Part shown: one piece after another, positions 8,116-18,229 of the stretch
How positions within the stretch are numbered: the stretch's first letter is position 1
Layout: every line of letters starts with the position of its first letter
Source of the DNA: Antedon mediterranea
Taxonomy: Eukaryota; Echinodermata; Crinoidea; Comatulida; Antedonidae
DNA: 64,000 bases
Assembly: GCF_964355755.1 (NCBI RefSeq)
Contig: NC_092676.1
Span: 25,528,288 to 25,592,287 of the forward strand
Direction of reading: 5' to 3'
Notes under the pieces: model-generated
Databases searched by the model: none
What the model was told of the DNA's origin: nothing
The model's input: only the letters and a program-made list of their open reading frames with translations
Position numbers and translations under genes: made by a program

Positions 8116-8720
8116 ATGTCGGTGATATACAAGAATGCTAAGATCAATAGAATGCATAGAATAGATGATGGATGTGTTCTATACAGTGATACACTCAAAA
8201 AGAGTGTCGTAATGTGTAATAATAAATTTGAAGAAATATCTCAATTTGGCAAACAAATATTGAAAGTCCTCCCTAAGTGTTTTTAATTTCGATATTGACG
8301 ATGGTAACCTTCTGGGTAAGATAGGTTCAAAAGGTAGTGAAGAAGGACAACTGTATATTCCACAATATGTCACCCTAATAAGGGAAGGTAATTTAATGAT
8401 TACTGAGTCTGGTAATAATAGAATACAACTGTTTGATGCAAATGGTATGTATTTAGAAACACATATTGATCCGGGCGAAGAAGATGGGAAAGTCCTTTGT
8501 GTATAGTAATGGACACGGATGAAAATATAATTGTATCCAGTGCTCATAAACTACAATTATTTGATAAAAAATGGTGTTTTTGTCAAACGAATAGATAATA
8601 AAGATGATGGAATTTGATGAAATTAAATTTCCATGCGGCATTACAATAATCGCTAATAGACCAAGACGACTGACAATTGCAAACTTAGGAGAAAATAATG
8701 TTAAAATATTTAATTACTAA
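8116..8720 (+). pseudogene. Broken NHL beta-propeller gene end (block a), copy 1
   Basis: Coding pieces in different frames spell typical NHL-repeat text: Asp-Asp-Gly-Cys-Val-Leu-Tyr-Ser near the start, then Gly-Gln-Leu-Tyr-Ile-Pro, Ser-Gly-Asn-Asn-Arg-Ile-Gln-Leu-Phe-Asp, and a final Asn-Asn-Val-Lys-Ile-Phe before TAA at 8718-8720. NHL repeats form propellers at the C-terminus of TRIM2/3/32/71-like proteins. The first frame stops at 8284-8286, where about 47 bases are missing compared with block b, between short AGTG repeats. A further frame break follows the Val-Leu-Cys-Val stretch near 8503. No RING or B-box is attached. It is a decayed 3' part of a TRIM-NHL-like gene. Confidence 0.7.
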
Positions 8721-9129
8721 ACAGTATCTTGCTTACTAAATAATTGTAAACACAACTCGAATGATCTCCAAGTGGAATATTCTGTAATCATAGAAAACAA
8801 TGATACAGAAGAAAATAACAATTACACTGTAAGATAGCAAATCCCCTTTGAACTTATCCAATGATAGACTATGGTATTTATGGTGCACTCAAAATCATAT
8901 TGACAATCAATCTAGTGTAGCCTACACACTTTATAACCAATGATAAATATTTATTTCTAATTGATAGGTCCATTTTTATATCTTTATTTGTTGTTCTAGA
9001 TAGTTTATCCGATTGTATATAGTTTAATTGTTGTTTTATTAGGATCACGTGAGTAAACACTGCACATTGCAATACAGAATTATAAATTCTTATGAAACAA
9101 GTGCATGTTTGCCGACATCGTGGCAATTT
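8721..9129. other. NHL-gene 3' flank, block a
   Basis: No gene is seen. The first 140 bases are the 3' flank that also survives at 971-1110 and after block b. Further on, GATCACGTGAGTAAACACTG (9043-9062) is a repeated motif, found again near 9660, 11643 and 12203, with an E-box-like CACGTG core. Confidence 0.4.
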
Positions 9130-9218
9130 GTTTTGAATTTCAATATTGACTATGGTAAAATTTTGGGAAAATAGGTTCAAAAGGTAAAGGGGCAACTGTA
9201 TATTGCACAAGGTGTCAC
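9130..9218 (+). pseudogene. Short second NHL-repeat relic (block a)
   Basis: These bases align with part of the NHL pseudogene at about 8281-8370: the Phe-x-Ile-Asp-x-Gly-x-x-Leu-Gly-Lys and Gly-Gln-Leu-Tyr-Ile stretches are visible, interrupted by a TAG and an indel. It is an extra copy of one propeller blade. Other copies: 25681-25769, 40689-40777 and 55696-55784. Confidence 0.55.
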
Positions 9219-10389
9219 GTGTTTGCCGAACCGCTGCACATATACCATTATAATAAAGTTGAGTATTTGTTCATTCATTTTTTATTGTTCCACATAAAGT
9301 AAGAAAAGAAAATGATCAAGAAAAAACCTGTCTTTGTTTATTTGTGGAATCTCAACTAAGCCAAAAAGAGCTTAAAGTCTGAGTTTCCAAAAGACATTAA
9401 GGGCCTACATTGTACATGGTAACGTAAAATTGCTTTCTAAAAAAAAACCAGAAAAGTCAAATAGATTTTATTAGAATATCAATAGAATAGAAAAAGTAAT
9501 ATATAAATTCCATTCAGAGTAAACTTATTAACTATCTAATAAATATTAATGGATAAATATTTTTTGTATTTTTTTTTTCAAAAAGGTTAGTGATGATTTA
9601 ATATTATATCCTTATTTTGTTTTATATATCATCGACATAAAAAAAAGCTTGCATTAAATGATCACGTGAATAAACACTGCAATACCCAACCAGAGGATTT
9701 TTTTAAACATTTTTATCTAATGTTAAAAATTTATAACATAAGCACCTATAGTTATTTAAAAGGAGTCAAATAATAAAATATTAGAAACTTGTTCGTATAT
9801 TGTTGTCTTTATTATTTTACACACTCCAAAATATGGTTTATTATTTTTTAAAGGCCTATACGGTACCGTATTGTTTCCACCTATTTGGCAACATGTACAC
9901 CATGACATGTTGATTGTTATGTAGGCAGACAATTTATTACTTAAGGCTATACTACAAAAAGTCAAACGTTGAAAGCTTAAAGGCCAGGTGCGGGCAAAAC
10001 ATTTCTATTGATCATACATTCCAATAATTATCGATCTATAGTTTCCCCTATGTTTCATAATTTTTTGGGATTTTATTTGTGTTACACGAGCTTGTTGAAA
10101 ATAAGCACTTTCTTATCAGTGGGGGGATAGTTCAAATTACACAGTAAAATCTCTATTCTTTTGTACACACATTTTGTAAATAGAGAGGCATTTTTTAAAA
10201 GCTATGAAAAATAAACGGTGTGGTAAAAAATGTTATCAGATGACTAAATATAGGTAATATAACTTGAATATTACATTTCTGATATTTTTATTCAACTTCA
10301 GATATTTATTTTCATGCAAAAGCAAAAATTATCCACCGTATATCCCCCATCTTTTTTCACCGTCTAGGGAGTCACAAGACATGTTATTA
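9219..10389. other. Rest of block a and spacer between blocks
   Basis: I see no gene. Bases 9219-9970 belong to block a and align with 11781-12542. Bases 9971-10389 are a spacer unique to this place, with no terminal repeats that I can see. Copy 4 differs strongly in 55941-56530. Confidence 0.4.
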
Positions 10390-10594
10390 CAAAAAATTGA
10401 TTTGTATTGATATAAGGAAGCAAAAAAACATTGTTGGCATAGTTTGGTAGAGGGTGCAGGTAAACCCCTTCTGGCTCCCCAAATATACGTAGGTCGCACA
10501 ATCAGCATCTTGATACTACTGTACTTTATTCCTCTCTTTAAAGTGTAGACCTATAGCTATAGGCCTATGTACTTAATAGCAATGTTAGATAAAC

Positions 10595-11247
10595 ATGTCG
10601 GCGATATACAAGAATGCTAAGATCAATAGAATGCATAGAATAGATGATGGATGTGTTCTATACAGTGATACACTCACAAAGAGTGTCGTAATGTGTAATA
10701 ATAAATTTGAAGAAATCTCTCAATTTGGGAAACAAATATTGAAAGTCCTCCCTAAATGTTTAACGGTTAACAATGATATTCTTATACGTAGCAGAGGCAC
10801 ACAGTGTTTTTAATTTCGATATTGACGATGGTAACCTTCTGGGTAAGATAGGTTCAAAAGGTAGTGAAGAAGGACAACTGTATATTCCACAATATGTCAC
10901 CCTAATAAGGGAAGGTAATTTAATGATTACTGAGTCTGGTAATAATAGAATACAACTGTTTGATGCAAATGGTACGTATTTAGAAACACTTATTGATCCG
11001 GGCGAAGAAGATGGGAAAGTCCTTTGTGTATAGTAATGGACACGGATGAAAATATAATTGTATCCAGTGCTCATAAACTACAATTATTTGATAAAAAATG
11101 GTGTTTTTGTCAAACGAATAGATAATAAAGATGATGGAATTTGATGAAATTAAATTTCCATGCGGCATTACAATAATCGCTAATAGACCAAGAAGACTGA
11201 CAATTGCAAACTTAGGAGAAAATAATGTTAAAATATTTAATTACTAA
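10595..11247 (+). pseudogene. Broken NHL beta-propeller gene end (block b), copy 1
   Basis: This is a longer version of the relic at 8116. An ATG-initiated frame of 72 codons runs from 10595 and breaks after Asn-Asn-Asp-Ile-Leu by one surplus base near 10785. The NHL text goes on in the next frame (Tyr-Val-Ala-Glu-Ala-His-Ser-Val-Phe), through two blades, to a stop at about 11031. Then a two-base shift leads to the last blade, which ends at TAA 11245-11247. The frame break after Val-Leu-Cys-Val is shared with block a, so the gene was already broken before the block duplicated. The start ATG may be chance; the true gene would have had RING and coiled-coil domains upstream. Confidence 0.72.
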
Positions 11248-11700
11248 CCAGTATCTTGCTTACTAAATAATTGTAAACACAACTCGAATGATCTCCAAGT
11301 GGAATATTCTGTAATCATAGAAAACAATGATACAGAAGAAAATAACAATTACACTGTAAGATAGCAAATCCCCTTTGAACTTATCCAATGATAAACTATA
11401 GTATTTATGGTGTTGGGGATTTTTTAGAAAATTTTCAAAAGATTAAGTGTTTCTTTCTGCTAATGTGTAGGTTTATTTATGTGCCGCAATTAATATTAAT
11501 TGCACTCAAAATCATATTGACAATCTACTGTACATACTTGAACCCAATGATAAATATTTATTTCTAATTTTTATATCTTTATTTGTTGTTCTAGATATTT
11601 GTATTTGTATATAGGCCTAGATTGAGTGCTGTTTTATTAGGATCGCGTGAATAAACACTGCACATTGCAATACAGAAACAAGTTTATTATCGGGGCAATT

Positions 11701-11780
11701 TGTTTTTAATTTCAATATTGACGATGGTAAAATGTTGGGAAAATAGGTTCAAAAGGGGCAACTGTACAAGGTGTCACGTG
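11701..11780 (+). pseudogene. Short second NHL-repeat relic (block b)
   Basis: This is the block b counterpart of 9130-9218, shorter by small deletions. The stretch Phe-Asn-Ile-Asp-Asp-Gly is still visible. Other copies: 28252-28331, 43260-43339 and 58288-58367. Confidence 0.5.
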
Positions 11781-12658
11781 TTTGTCAAAGCGCTGCATTA
11801 TATACCGTTATAATAAAGTTGAGTATTTGTTCATTCATTTTTTTATTGTTCCACATAAAGTAAGAAAAAAAAGATCAAGAAAAAACCTGATTAAGTCTTT
11901 GTTTATGTGTGGAATCTCAAATAAGCCAATGAGGTCTTTAAGGCTGAGTTTCCAAAACACATTGGGCCTACATTGTACATGGTAACGTAGAATTGCTTTC
12001 TAAAAAAAAAAGAAGAAAAAAATCCAAACAGATTTTATTTGATATCAATAGAATAGACAAAGTAAGATATAAATTCCATAGGAGTAAACTTATTAACTAT
12101 CTAATCAATATTAATGGTTAAATATTTTTGTATTTTTGTTTTAATGTTATATCCTTAATTTGTTTTGTATATCACCGACATAAAAAAAACGCTTGCATTA
12201 AATGATCACGTGAATAAACACTGCAATAACACCAGAGGATGTTGTTAATTCGCTTTTTATTTCTATAATGTTAATATATATTTTAATTATAAACATAAGC
12301 GCCTATAGTTATTTAAAGTGAGTCAAATGATACAATGTTAAACTTGTTTGTATTTTGTTTGTCTTCATTATTTTACACACTCCAAAATATGGTTGTATTA
12401 TTATTGATAATGCCTTTCTGTTATGACTTATGTTATTCGGTGAAATGATATTCACCATGTTGATTGTAGGCAGACAATAAATAATATATCGATACGATTA
12501 TTATTACTTTTTAGGCCCTATACTAAAAAAAAGTCAAACGTTAAAAAATTAATTGTATTTTATTACACTTAAGTCTCATTTATATTATTGTAGCAAATTA
12601 CTTTGATGTCCTATATTATCTTTTTCTTCTTTCGAAAGAATGATAACTTTGTTTTCCT
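11781..12658. other. End of block b and junction
   Basis: No gene is seen. It is AT-rich with A-runs at about 12002-12020 and 12182-12189. Block similarity stops at 12542, after which an AT-rich junction leads to the minus-strand coiled-coil remnant. Confidence 0.4.
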
Positions 12659-12838
12659 TTATATGTCCGATAAACTCTCTTTTAATTCACTAATTTGAAT
12701 GTCTAAATCTGTTTTTGTACGGGATAACGCCGATTCAAGTTCTTTCGTCGTAGGTTCAAGATTTCGTATTTTTTCGGTAGAGTTTTGTATGTATGTGTGG
12801 CCTTGTTCGTTAGGTTTAATAATCTCTACTTTAAATTT
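12659..12838 (-). pseudogene. Coiled-coil remnant of a RING/coiled-coil paralogue, copy 1
   Basis: The minus strand is open for 59 codons with a coiled-coil composition (Leu-Glu-x-x-x-Lys-Glu-Leu-Glu-Ser). It matches the 297-aa minus-strand protein around residues 114-176: Lys-Val-Glu followed by Asn-Glu-Gln-Gly is shared, and GGCCTTGTTC is shared in DNA. The RING part is missing, and sequence after the TAA still encodes a lysine/arginine-rich stretch. It is a broken paralogue, not a working gene. Just beyond its 5' edge, at about 12840-12870, sits a scrap of the NHL gene end (AATGTTAAAAT…AATTACTAAACAG) in the opposite orientation. Confidence 0.6.
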
Positions 12839-12876
12839 TAAATGTTAAAATGTTTTAATTACTAAACAGCATTATA

Positions 12877-15369
12877 CAAACTGAAACTACACCGAATGAA
12901 TGGAATGAAGGGATAATTATCCCAATATTTTAAAAAGGAGATCGACGTGATCTCAACAACTATCGAGGTATCACACTTAATTCACGTGTTTCTAAAATTT
13001 ATTATCGAATTATTGTATATAATATTTCTTAAATTTTAGAAGAAAATGACATCCTTGGTGAAGTCCAATGGGGCTTTCGGACAGACAGATGTGAAGACCC
13101 CATTTTTGTCTTGAAAAGCATTATCGCCACAAGGCGTGCTGAGGGTAAAAAAAACATTTCTAGTCTTTTTGAACTTTAAAAAAGCCTTTGTTTCAGTTTG
13201 GCGATAAGGGTTAATTACTGCTGCCAAAAGAATTGGTATCCGTGGTAAACTTCTTAACTTAATAAGAAATATGTACTATGATTGATGAGTTTTGTTCAAT
13301 GACTTTAGTCATTTTAGCATTAATGAAGGAGTGAAACAAGGCTGTTCATTGTCACCAGTTCTTTTTCTATTTACATTAACGAACTAAATAACCTAATCAA
13401 AAGTTATAAACTAGGTGTTCAAATCTATGACACACAAATAGGTGCAATATTCTTTGCTGATGACGTGGTTTTTAATCGGTGACAATGAGTCAGAACTTGT
13501 GAAACTACTTAAAGTAACAAGTGATTATTCACAAAAATGGAAATTAGAGTTTAATTTTGACAAATCAAATGTGCTCAGGTCACAGGGCAAAGAGTTAATC
13601 CACATAGAACATGGAGCCTTGGTAATCATTATATCACAGAAATGGAAATGTATAAATATCTTGGTGTAATAATATTACGTTCATACAGATTCAGACAATA
13701 TCGTTACAATTTGTTTTTGTTTTTTGGGCCTATTGTAAACCAAGTGTTTTAAAACTACTTATATAAAAAATCCTGTACCCTAATCTTAAATACAGTTACA
13801 TATTACAAATAAGGGATAATAACTCTTAACTTTTGTGGAAAAATAAAGCGTTTTGGTTAAGTAGTTTTTTAGCAAATGTAATTTTAGTTTTAATGTTACA
13901 TTCTGACTGCTCAGGAAAGGTTTGGCGACTTCGAAAATTTTCCCCTATCCTTTAACACTATCCGGTCACTGACAAACCAAAACACTGCTTCAAAAAAGGG
14001 GCTGTGCCGACAAAGTATCTGAACCAATCACATTTTACATTAGGTCATTAGAAAGCTTGATTGATTAGCTTTTGCATGGTGGAACAGCCAATATCATTGG
14101 ATAACTAGGTCAAACGTTATGAACGTTTTTGTAAAAATCTCAACAAATTGGCAGAACAAGCCTATTCTTTAAAACAGGGCAATTTTCAAATCGTCTAACT
14201 TTAAAAATCAATGCCGACGAAGTTTTTTTAAATTAAAATATTAAAAAATGTTTAAAATAACATGTTATTGTAGGTACTTAATTAGGCATTACAATGTCGA
14301 AACAGCCATAAAAATCGGTCAATTAATAACAAAGTTACATTGAAAAACCAAAAAAATTGCTGTTTTTTGGTGATTTCATGCCGTTTAGCGGAAATCGCCC
14401 GGATTTTTGGGTACATAAAACAAATAATAAAAAAGGGAAATAGGATAATAGCCTATAGCTTATTACCTCTATTGTAAACAATCAGAATGATTTCAATAGG
14501 GTATAGCATACTACGGTCATCTTTTATGGAGAACAAGGACTACCAACAATTAATTACGCCTCTGCAATATGGTTATGTAACTTTAAAGGCTCACTAAATA
14601 AGTTAGAAAATTTACAATACCAAATGGCTTTGAAGGCACCAAGAAACGTTGATGGTGACCTAGGATGGGAGACACTCTACACCATTCAAAATAAGTTTGG
14701 GATGTCCTACTTTAACAGAATTTAAAATATGGACGACCAAATGTGTCAAAAACTCCTATGTAAATCTATAATGGATGTAGAAGCTAAGGTGAAATGGAAG
14801 TGGATTAACCATATCAAAGATTTATTATGTAAATTTGATTTAGGAAATAAGTTTAATTTAAATCCGGAAAGTCAATGGTTTAAGAGTTTTACACATGCCA
14901 ACTCTCTAGAAAATATTAAGGAATGGTTAAAAGGTGCATAAACAAAGTAAACCCTCTCCGAATATTTGAAATATAAACACGAACCTAAAGCATGCTTGAT
15001 ATGGTGAATTTTGACTCCTTTAGTTTAAAGTTTAAAGCGAGGTCTAACTCTCTTGATTTAGAAGGTAGATAAAATACATGGTCAGAAAATGAGCCTGGTT
15101 TTTGCAAGCTATGCAACAATCAGGTAATTTAAACTACAGACCATTTTCTACTTGAATGTTCAAACCTTAAAAATGTAGGAGATACACATTTTAACTAAAA
15201 ATTGATTTATTGTATTGTGGTTATGATACATTCTGGGAGAATTTTAGAAGTGGTACAATCGACTACCAACATCATATTTCCATTTGAGAGAATAGGTGAA
15301 ATTGTAGACAATCACTGTAAACAATACTTAGCTGCTGCATGGAGACATAGAAAGACTACACTTATATAA
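12877..15369 (+). pseudogene. Non-LTR retrotransposon (LINE) reverse transcriptase relic, copy 1
   Basis: Pieces in shifting frames give the reverse transcriptase landmarks in order. An Ile-Pro-Ile-Phe-x-Lys-Gly-Asp start lies near 12910. Motif A at 13160-13207 (Asn-Phe-Lys-Lys-Ala-Phe-x-Ser-Val-Trp-Arg) has the catalytic Asp replaced by Asn. Motif B at 13319-13366 reads Glu-Gly-Val-Lys-Gln-Gly-Cys-Ser-Leu-Ser-Pro. Motif C, Phe-Ala-Asp-Asp, lies at 13453-13464. Tyr-Lys-Tyr-Leu-Gly-Val lies near 13650. The C-terminal part resumes near 14520 and runs across the unit boundary to a cysteine/histidine motif and a stop at 15369. There are many stops and frameshifts, and no endonuclease domain. It is dead and 5'-truncated. 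The clade is not assigned. Confidence 0.78.
13680..14505. other. Unrecognised sequence interrupting the LINE relic
   Basis: Between the Tyr-Lys-Tyr-Leu-Gly-Val motif and the C-terminal LINE part lie about 820 bases in which I can follow LINE coding text only doubtfully, if at all. It could be a later insertion of another element or a strongly decayed LINE segment. I see no clear terminal repeats or target duplication. Other copies: 30231-31056, 45239-46064 and 60267-61092. Confidence 0.4.
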
Positions 15370-16699
15370 TTATATATATAATATATAAATGTTTACCGCC
15401 CACCATATTATCTACTAACTTTTATTTTACCATTTATCTAATTCAATAATATATATATTATATATATTTTTTTAAATTTTGTTTTCTTTCTCCAAAATTA
15501 TATAATCTAACCTAAATCTAAATTAAATAATATAAATAAATAATACAGTACGAAAAATAAGACTAAATAATATAAAAATAGTATCACGTTTAATTAAATT
15601 ACAAATAACTATTAAAATTAAATATAATAAGAACAAATAATCATATAACAGTTGCATTAATTTTAATAACAACAGTATATTAAAATTAATTATCAATTAT
15701 ATTTTTTAATAATAATAATGATAATATTCGCTTTAAACTTGAAAATATTAATAATATTGACAACAAAAATAATGATAATAAATAGATAATAAAATTAACT
15801 ACATCATATAGGTCATATAGATTGTTCGATCTGTAAGATTATCTTGTTTTTACTATTTCATTTTACTTGTATAATTCGCTTCTTATTTAAGACTTAAATG
15901 TCTTTTCTTTTTGTGTTTAAATTGCCTTATAAACGCTGATACAAAAGCGTTTGTTCAATAAAAGTTTTAGTTTTTTAGCATCATACTTATAAAATAATTG
16001 TAAACTCGGATCGAATGACCTTTAACAGTCCAATAGGAATATTGTGTAAACATAGCAAACGATAAAGCAAATATCAATACATTAACTTTAAAGCAATATC
16101 TCTCTTTGAACTCAGTTTATGATTACAAATGGATTGTTTCGAAAATTTACCAAAAAAAGATAGGCCTAATTTGATGATTGGAGTGTTGGTTTTCTTGCTA
16201 ATCATTTTATATGTATTTGTCAAACGTTCCGCCTACTAATAGTAAATATATTGGTTTGCTTTTGCACTCATTAGGTTCATAGTTACCACCTTTATAAAGA
16301 GTATCTGACTAAACAAACAAGGTAGATGAAACTCCCTAAAAACAAAATGTTAAATATAACGTTGAGAGGAATACGGTGTGAGTAAAAGAAACTAGATTTA
16401 ATTCATCCCTATGACGAATTATAAGTTATATGCATTGATTTAAATAAGGATAATTTAATTTTTTAAAGATAGTAATTCATTGATTTTGTCAGAATTTATA
16501 ATTAGTAAAGAAAGATAAAATCTTGTTGCCGCAAACACTGAACATCGAGCCACCATACACAACCAGAGATCCTTCCGCGTACGTCGTAAACCATTATGCA
16601 TATAGATAATTACAATAATGAAAACATAAATCACTTTTCTCAAAATTTCATTATAAATCATACGTATAACTTATACACTAAGAAATCAAATTGAACAAA

Positions 16700-16736
16700 C
16701 TAGATGGCACGCTCGCTTCGCTCGCGTACCATCTAG
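16700..16736 (-). other. Helitron 3'-terminal hairpin
   Basis: CTAGATGG (16700-16707) pairs with CCATCTAG (16729-16736). After one mismatch, ACGC pairs with GCGT, leaving an 11-base loop. On the element's own strand this is its 3' end, the place of the termination signal in Helitrons. Confidence 0.85.
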
Positions 16737-17267
16737 GTCGTGCCCACAGATGGTTCTCGAATACACAGTATTTCCAGCGAGAAAAAAATGGAGATTTCAA
16801 ATGTACGTACCGCAGGACTATAATACATTGTCGTTTACAGAAACGAATAAATATACACAATGATTTATGTAGTCAACCAAAATTAGCACCCTGGGAATTA
16901 CTTCCGAGAGAGAAACAAATTTTTTTATTCGGACTCATTTAAACAAACCCAATTTGTGTTTTGTATGTAACATTAAGGGTTGAGGGATGGGGAAAGAAGA
17001 TAGGTACAAAGAGGAAACATTTTAAAATATATTCTTATCCACTCAGTAACGAAATATTGTTTTTAATGTTTTATAGGCCTATAAATAATATACCACTAAA
17101 TACAGTAAAACATTTACGATTTAATACGGTACTTTGTTAAAACTCTCACTGTCATAGTCGATTGAAATAGTAAAGTACATGTAACGATACACCACTACGA
17201 CGTTTATATATTTTTAAATTATTAATTAATACAAACGTTGAGAAGCAACTGTCAGTAATAACGTTTA

Positions 17268-17790
17268 TTTATTTGTATATTATATGTTTATAATCTAACA
17301 GTAGGGCCTACCCACACTCACAGTAATAAAGTTTATTTGTATATATTTTATATTACATCTAACAGTACCAACACTCACAGTAAGAAATTTGCGATTCAAA
17401 TTGCGATCAAAAGTGGTTAATACCTTAACAGTATTGTACAGCATTGCAGTACTATTTATGTTTATTCTCCAAGGGGGCCCATAAATCTAAATCTATACCT
17501 CTATGGTTGAACCAAATAATTTGGAATGTTTATTTGTATATTATATGTTTATAATCTAACAGTAGGGCCTACCCACACTCACAGTAATAAAGTTTATTTG
17601 TATATATTTTTATATTACATCTAACAGTACCAACACTCACAGTAAGACATTTGCGATTCAAATTGCGATCAAAAGTGGTTAATACCTTAACAGTATTGTA
17701 CAGCATTGCAATACTATTTATGTTTATTCTCCAAGGAGGCCCATAAATCTAAATCTATACCTGTATGGTTAAACCAAATAATTTGGAATG
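17268..17790. repeat. Two tandem 261/262-bp repeats inside the Helitron
   Basis: Repeat 1 is 17268-17528 and repeat 2 is 17529-17790. They differ by a few substitutions and one extra T. Each holds two shorter related segments built around TCTAACAGTA and CACTCACAGTAA. Tandem repeats inside are common in non-autonomous Helitrons. Confidence 0.9.
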
Positions 17791-17951
17791 TTCCATTCAT
17801 CACAAATCAATACATTTGTAAAAACGTATATTAAATGTATCAAAATAGTATTTTTTAAAGAAAATCGGCCTGTCTTCAACATTATGATGCTGTACTCGAA
17901 CTGTTCAACCGGTTTTCAGCTATTAAAAACAATTATCGTAGGAGGAGATAG

Positions 17952-17978
17952 AAAAATGCGAAGCCTCCTCGCATTTTT
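17952..17978. other. Perfect 10-bp hairpin inside the Helitron
   Basis: AAAAATGCGA (17952-17961) and TCGCATTTTT (17969-17978) pair perfectly around a 7-base loop (AGCCTCC). The role is unknown. Confidence 0.7.
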
Positions 17979-18197
17979 GTGGCGGGTATTTTTCAAGATG
18001 GACATCCATTAGACAGTGTATACCACGATCGGAAAACACCCCTATTTGGGGCAAATCTTTGAACCTAAATTCGTTTTAATCGTCAATAACTAATTATCTA
18101 ACTTAATTTAATTAGTAAACAGGGTTACATCAGGCGGTTAAAATCAGTACCGAAAGTACGAACCAACTTTACATACCATCGAGTAAAAATTCTAAAA

Positions 18198-18229
18198 GTA
18201 AGGCGCGATTTACCGAATTTTGCCCTTAC
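18198..18229. other. Subterminal stem near the Helitron 5' end
   Basis: GTAAGG (18198-18203) can pair with CCTTAC (18224-18229), 17 bases inside the element's TC terminus. It may help 5'-end recognition, but the stem is short. Confidence 0.4.

Larger units (their letters stand above)
7913..9970. repeat. Internal duplicated block a (about 2.06 kb)
   Basis: Block a aligns with block b (10390-12542) from CAAAAAATTGATTTG to AGTCAAACGTT. The 5' 950 bp are nearly identical; the 3' part has many small indels and substitutions. Each block holds a broken NHL gene end, its 3' flank and a second short NHL relic. Copies: 24464-26521, 39472-41529 and 54479-56557. The last contains the divergent patch. 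Confidence 0.85.
10390..12542. repeat. Internal duplicated block b (about 2.15 kb)
   Basis: This is the partner of block a. It keeps 47 or so bases of NHL coding sequence that block a has lost. It also has a run of about 90 bases after GTATTTATGGTG that block a lacks. Copies: 26941-29093, 41949-44101 and 56977-59129. Confidence 0.85.
1..15005. repeat. Tandem array unit, copy 1 (15,005 bp)
   Basis: The first bases of the window recur at 15006, 31557, 46565 and 61593, and everything between recurs in the same order. The repeat is a head-to-tail array with a unit of about 15.0 kb. Copy 1 has no large insertion and is used as the reference. The start is set by the window edge, not by a biological boundary: a LINE relic runs across it. 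Confidence 0.97.

Noticed and set aside
8179-8547. Minus-strand frames of 122 and 104 codons opposite the NHL relics
   Set aside because: They are antisense shadows of the NHL coding text, which makes sense on the plus strand.
16691-16942. Frame of 83 codons at the edge of the Helitron
   Set aside because: It starts outside the element and reads through the terminal hairpin, and it has no Rep, helicase or other known motif.
17268-17790. Satellite or separate tandem array
   Set aside because: There are only two repeats and both lie inside the Helitron, so they are part of that element.
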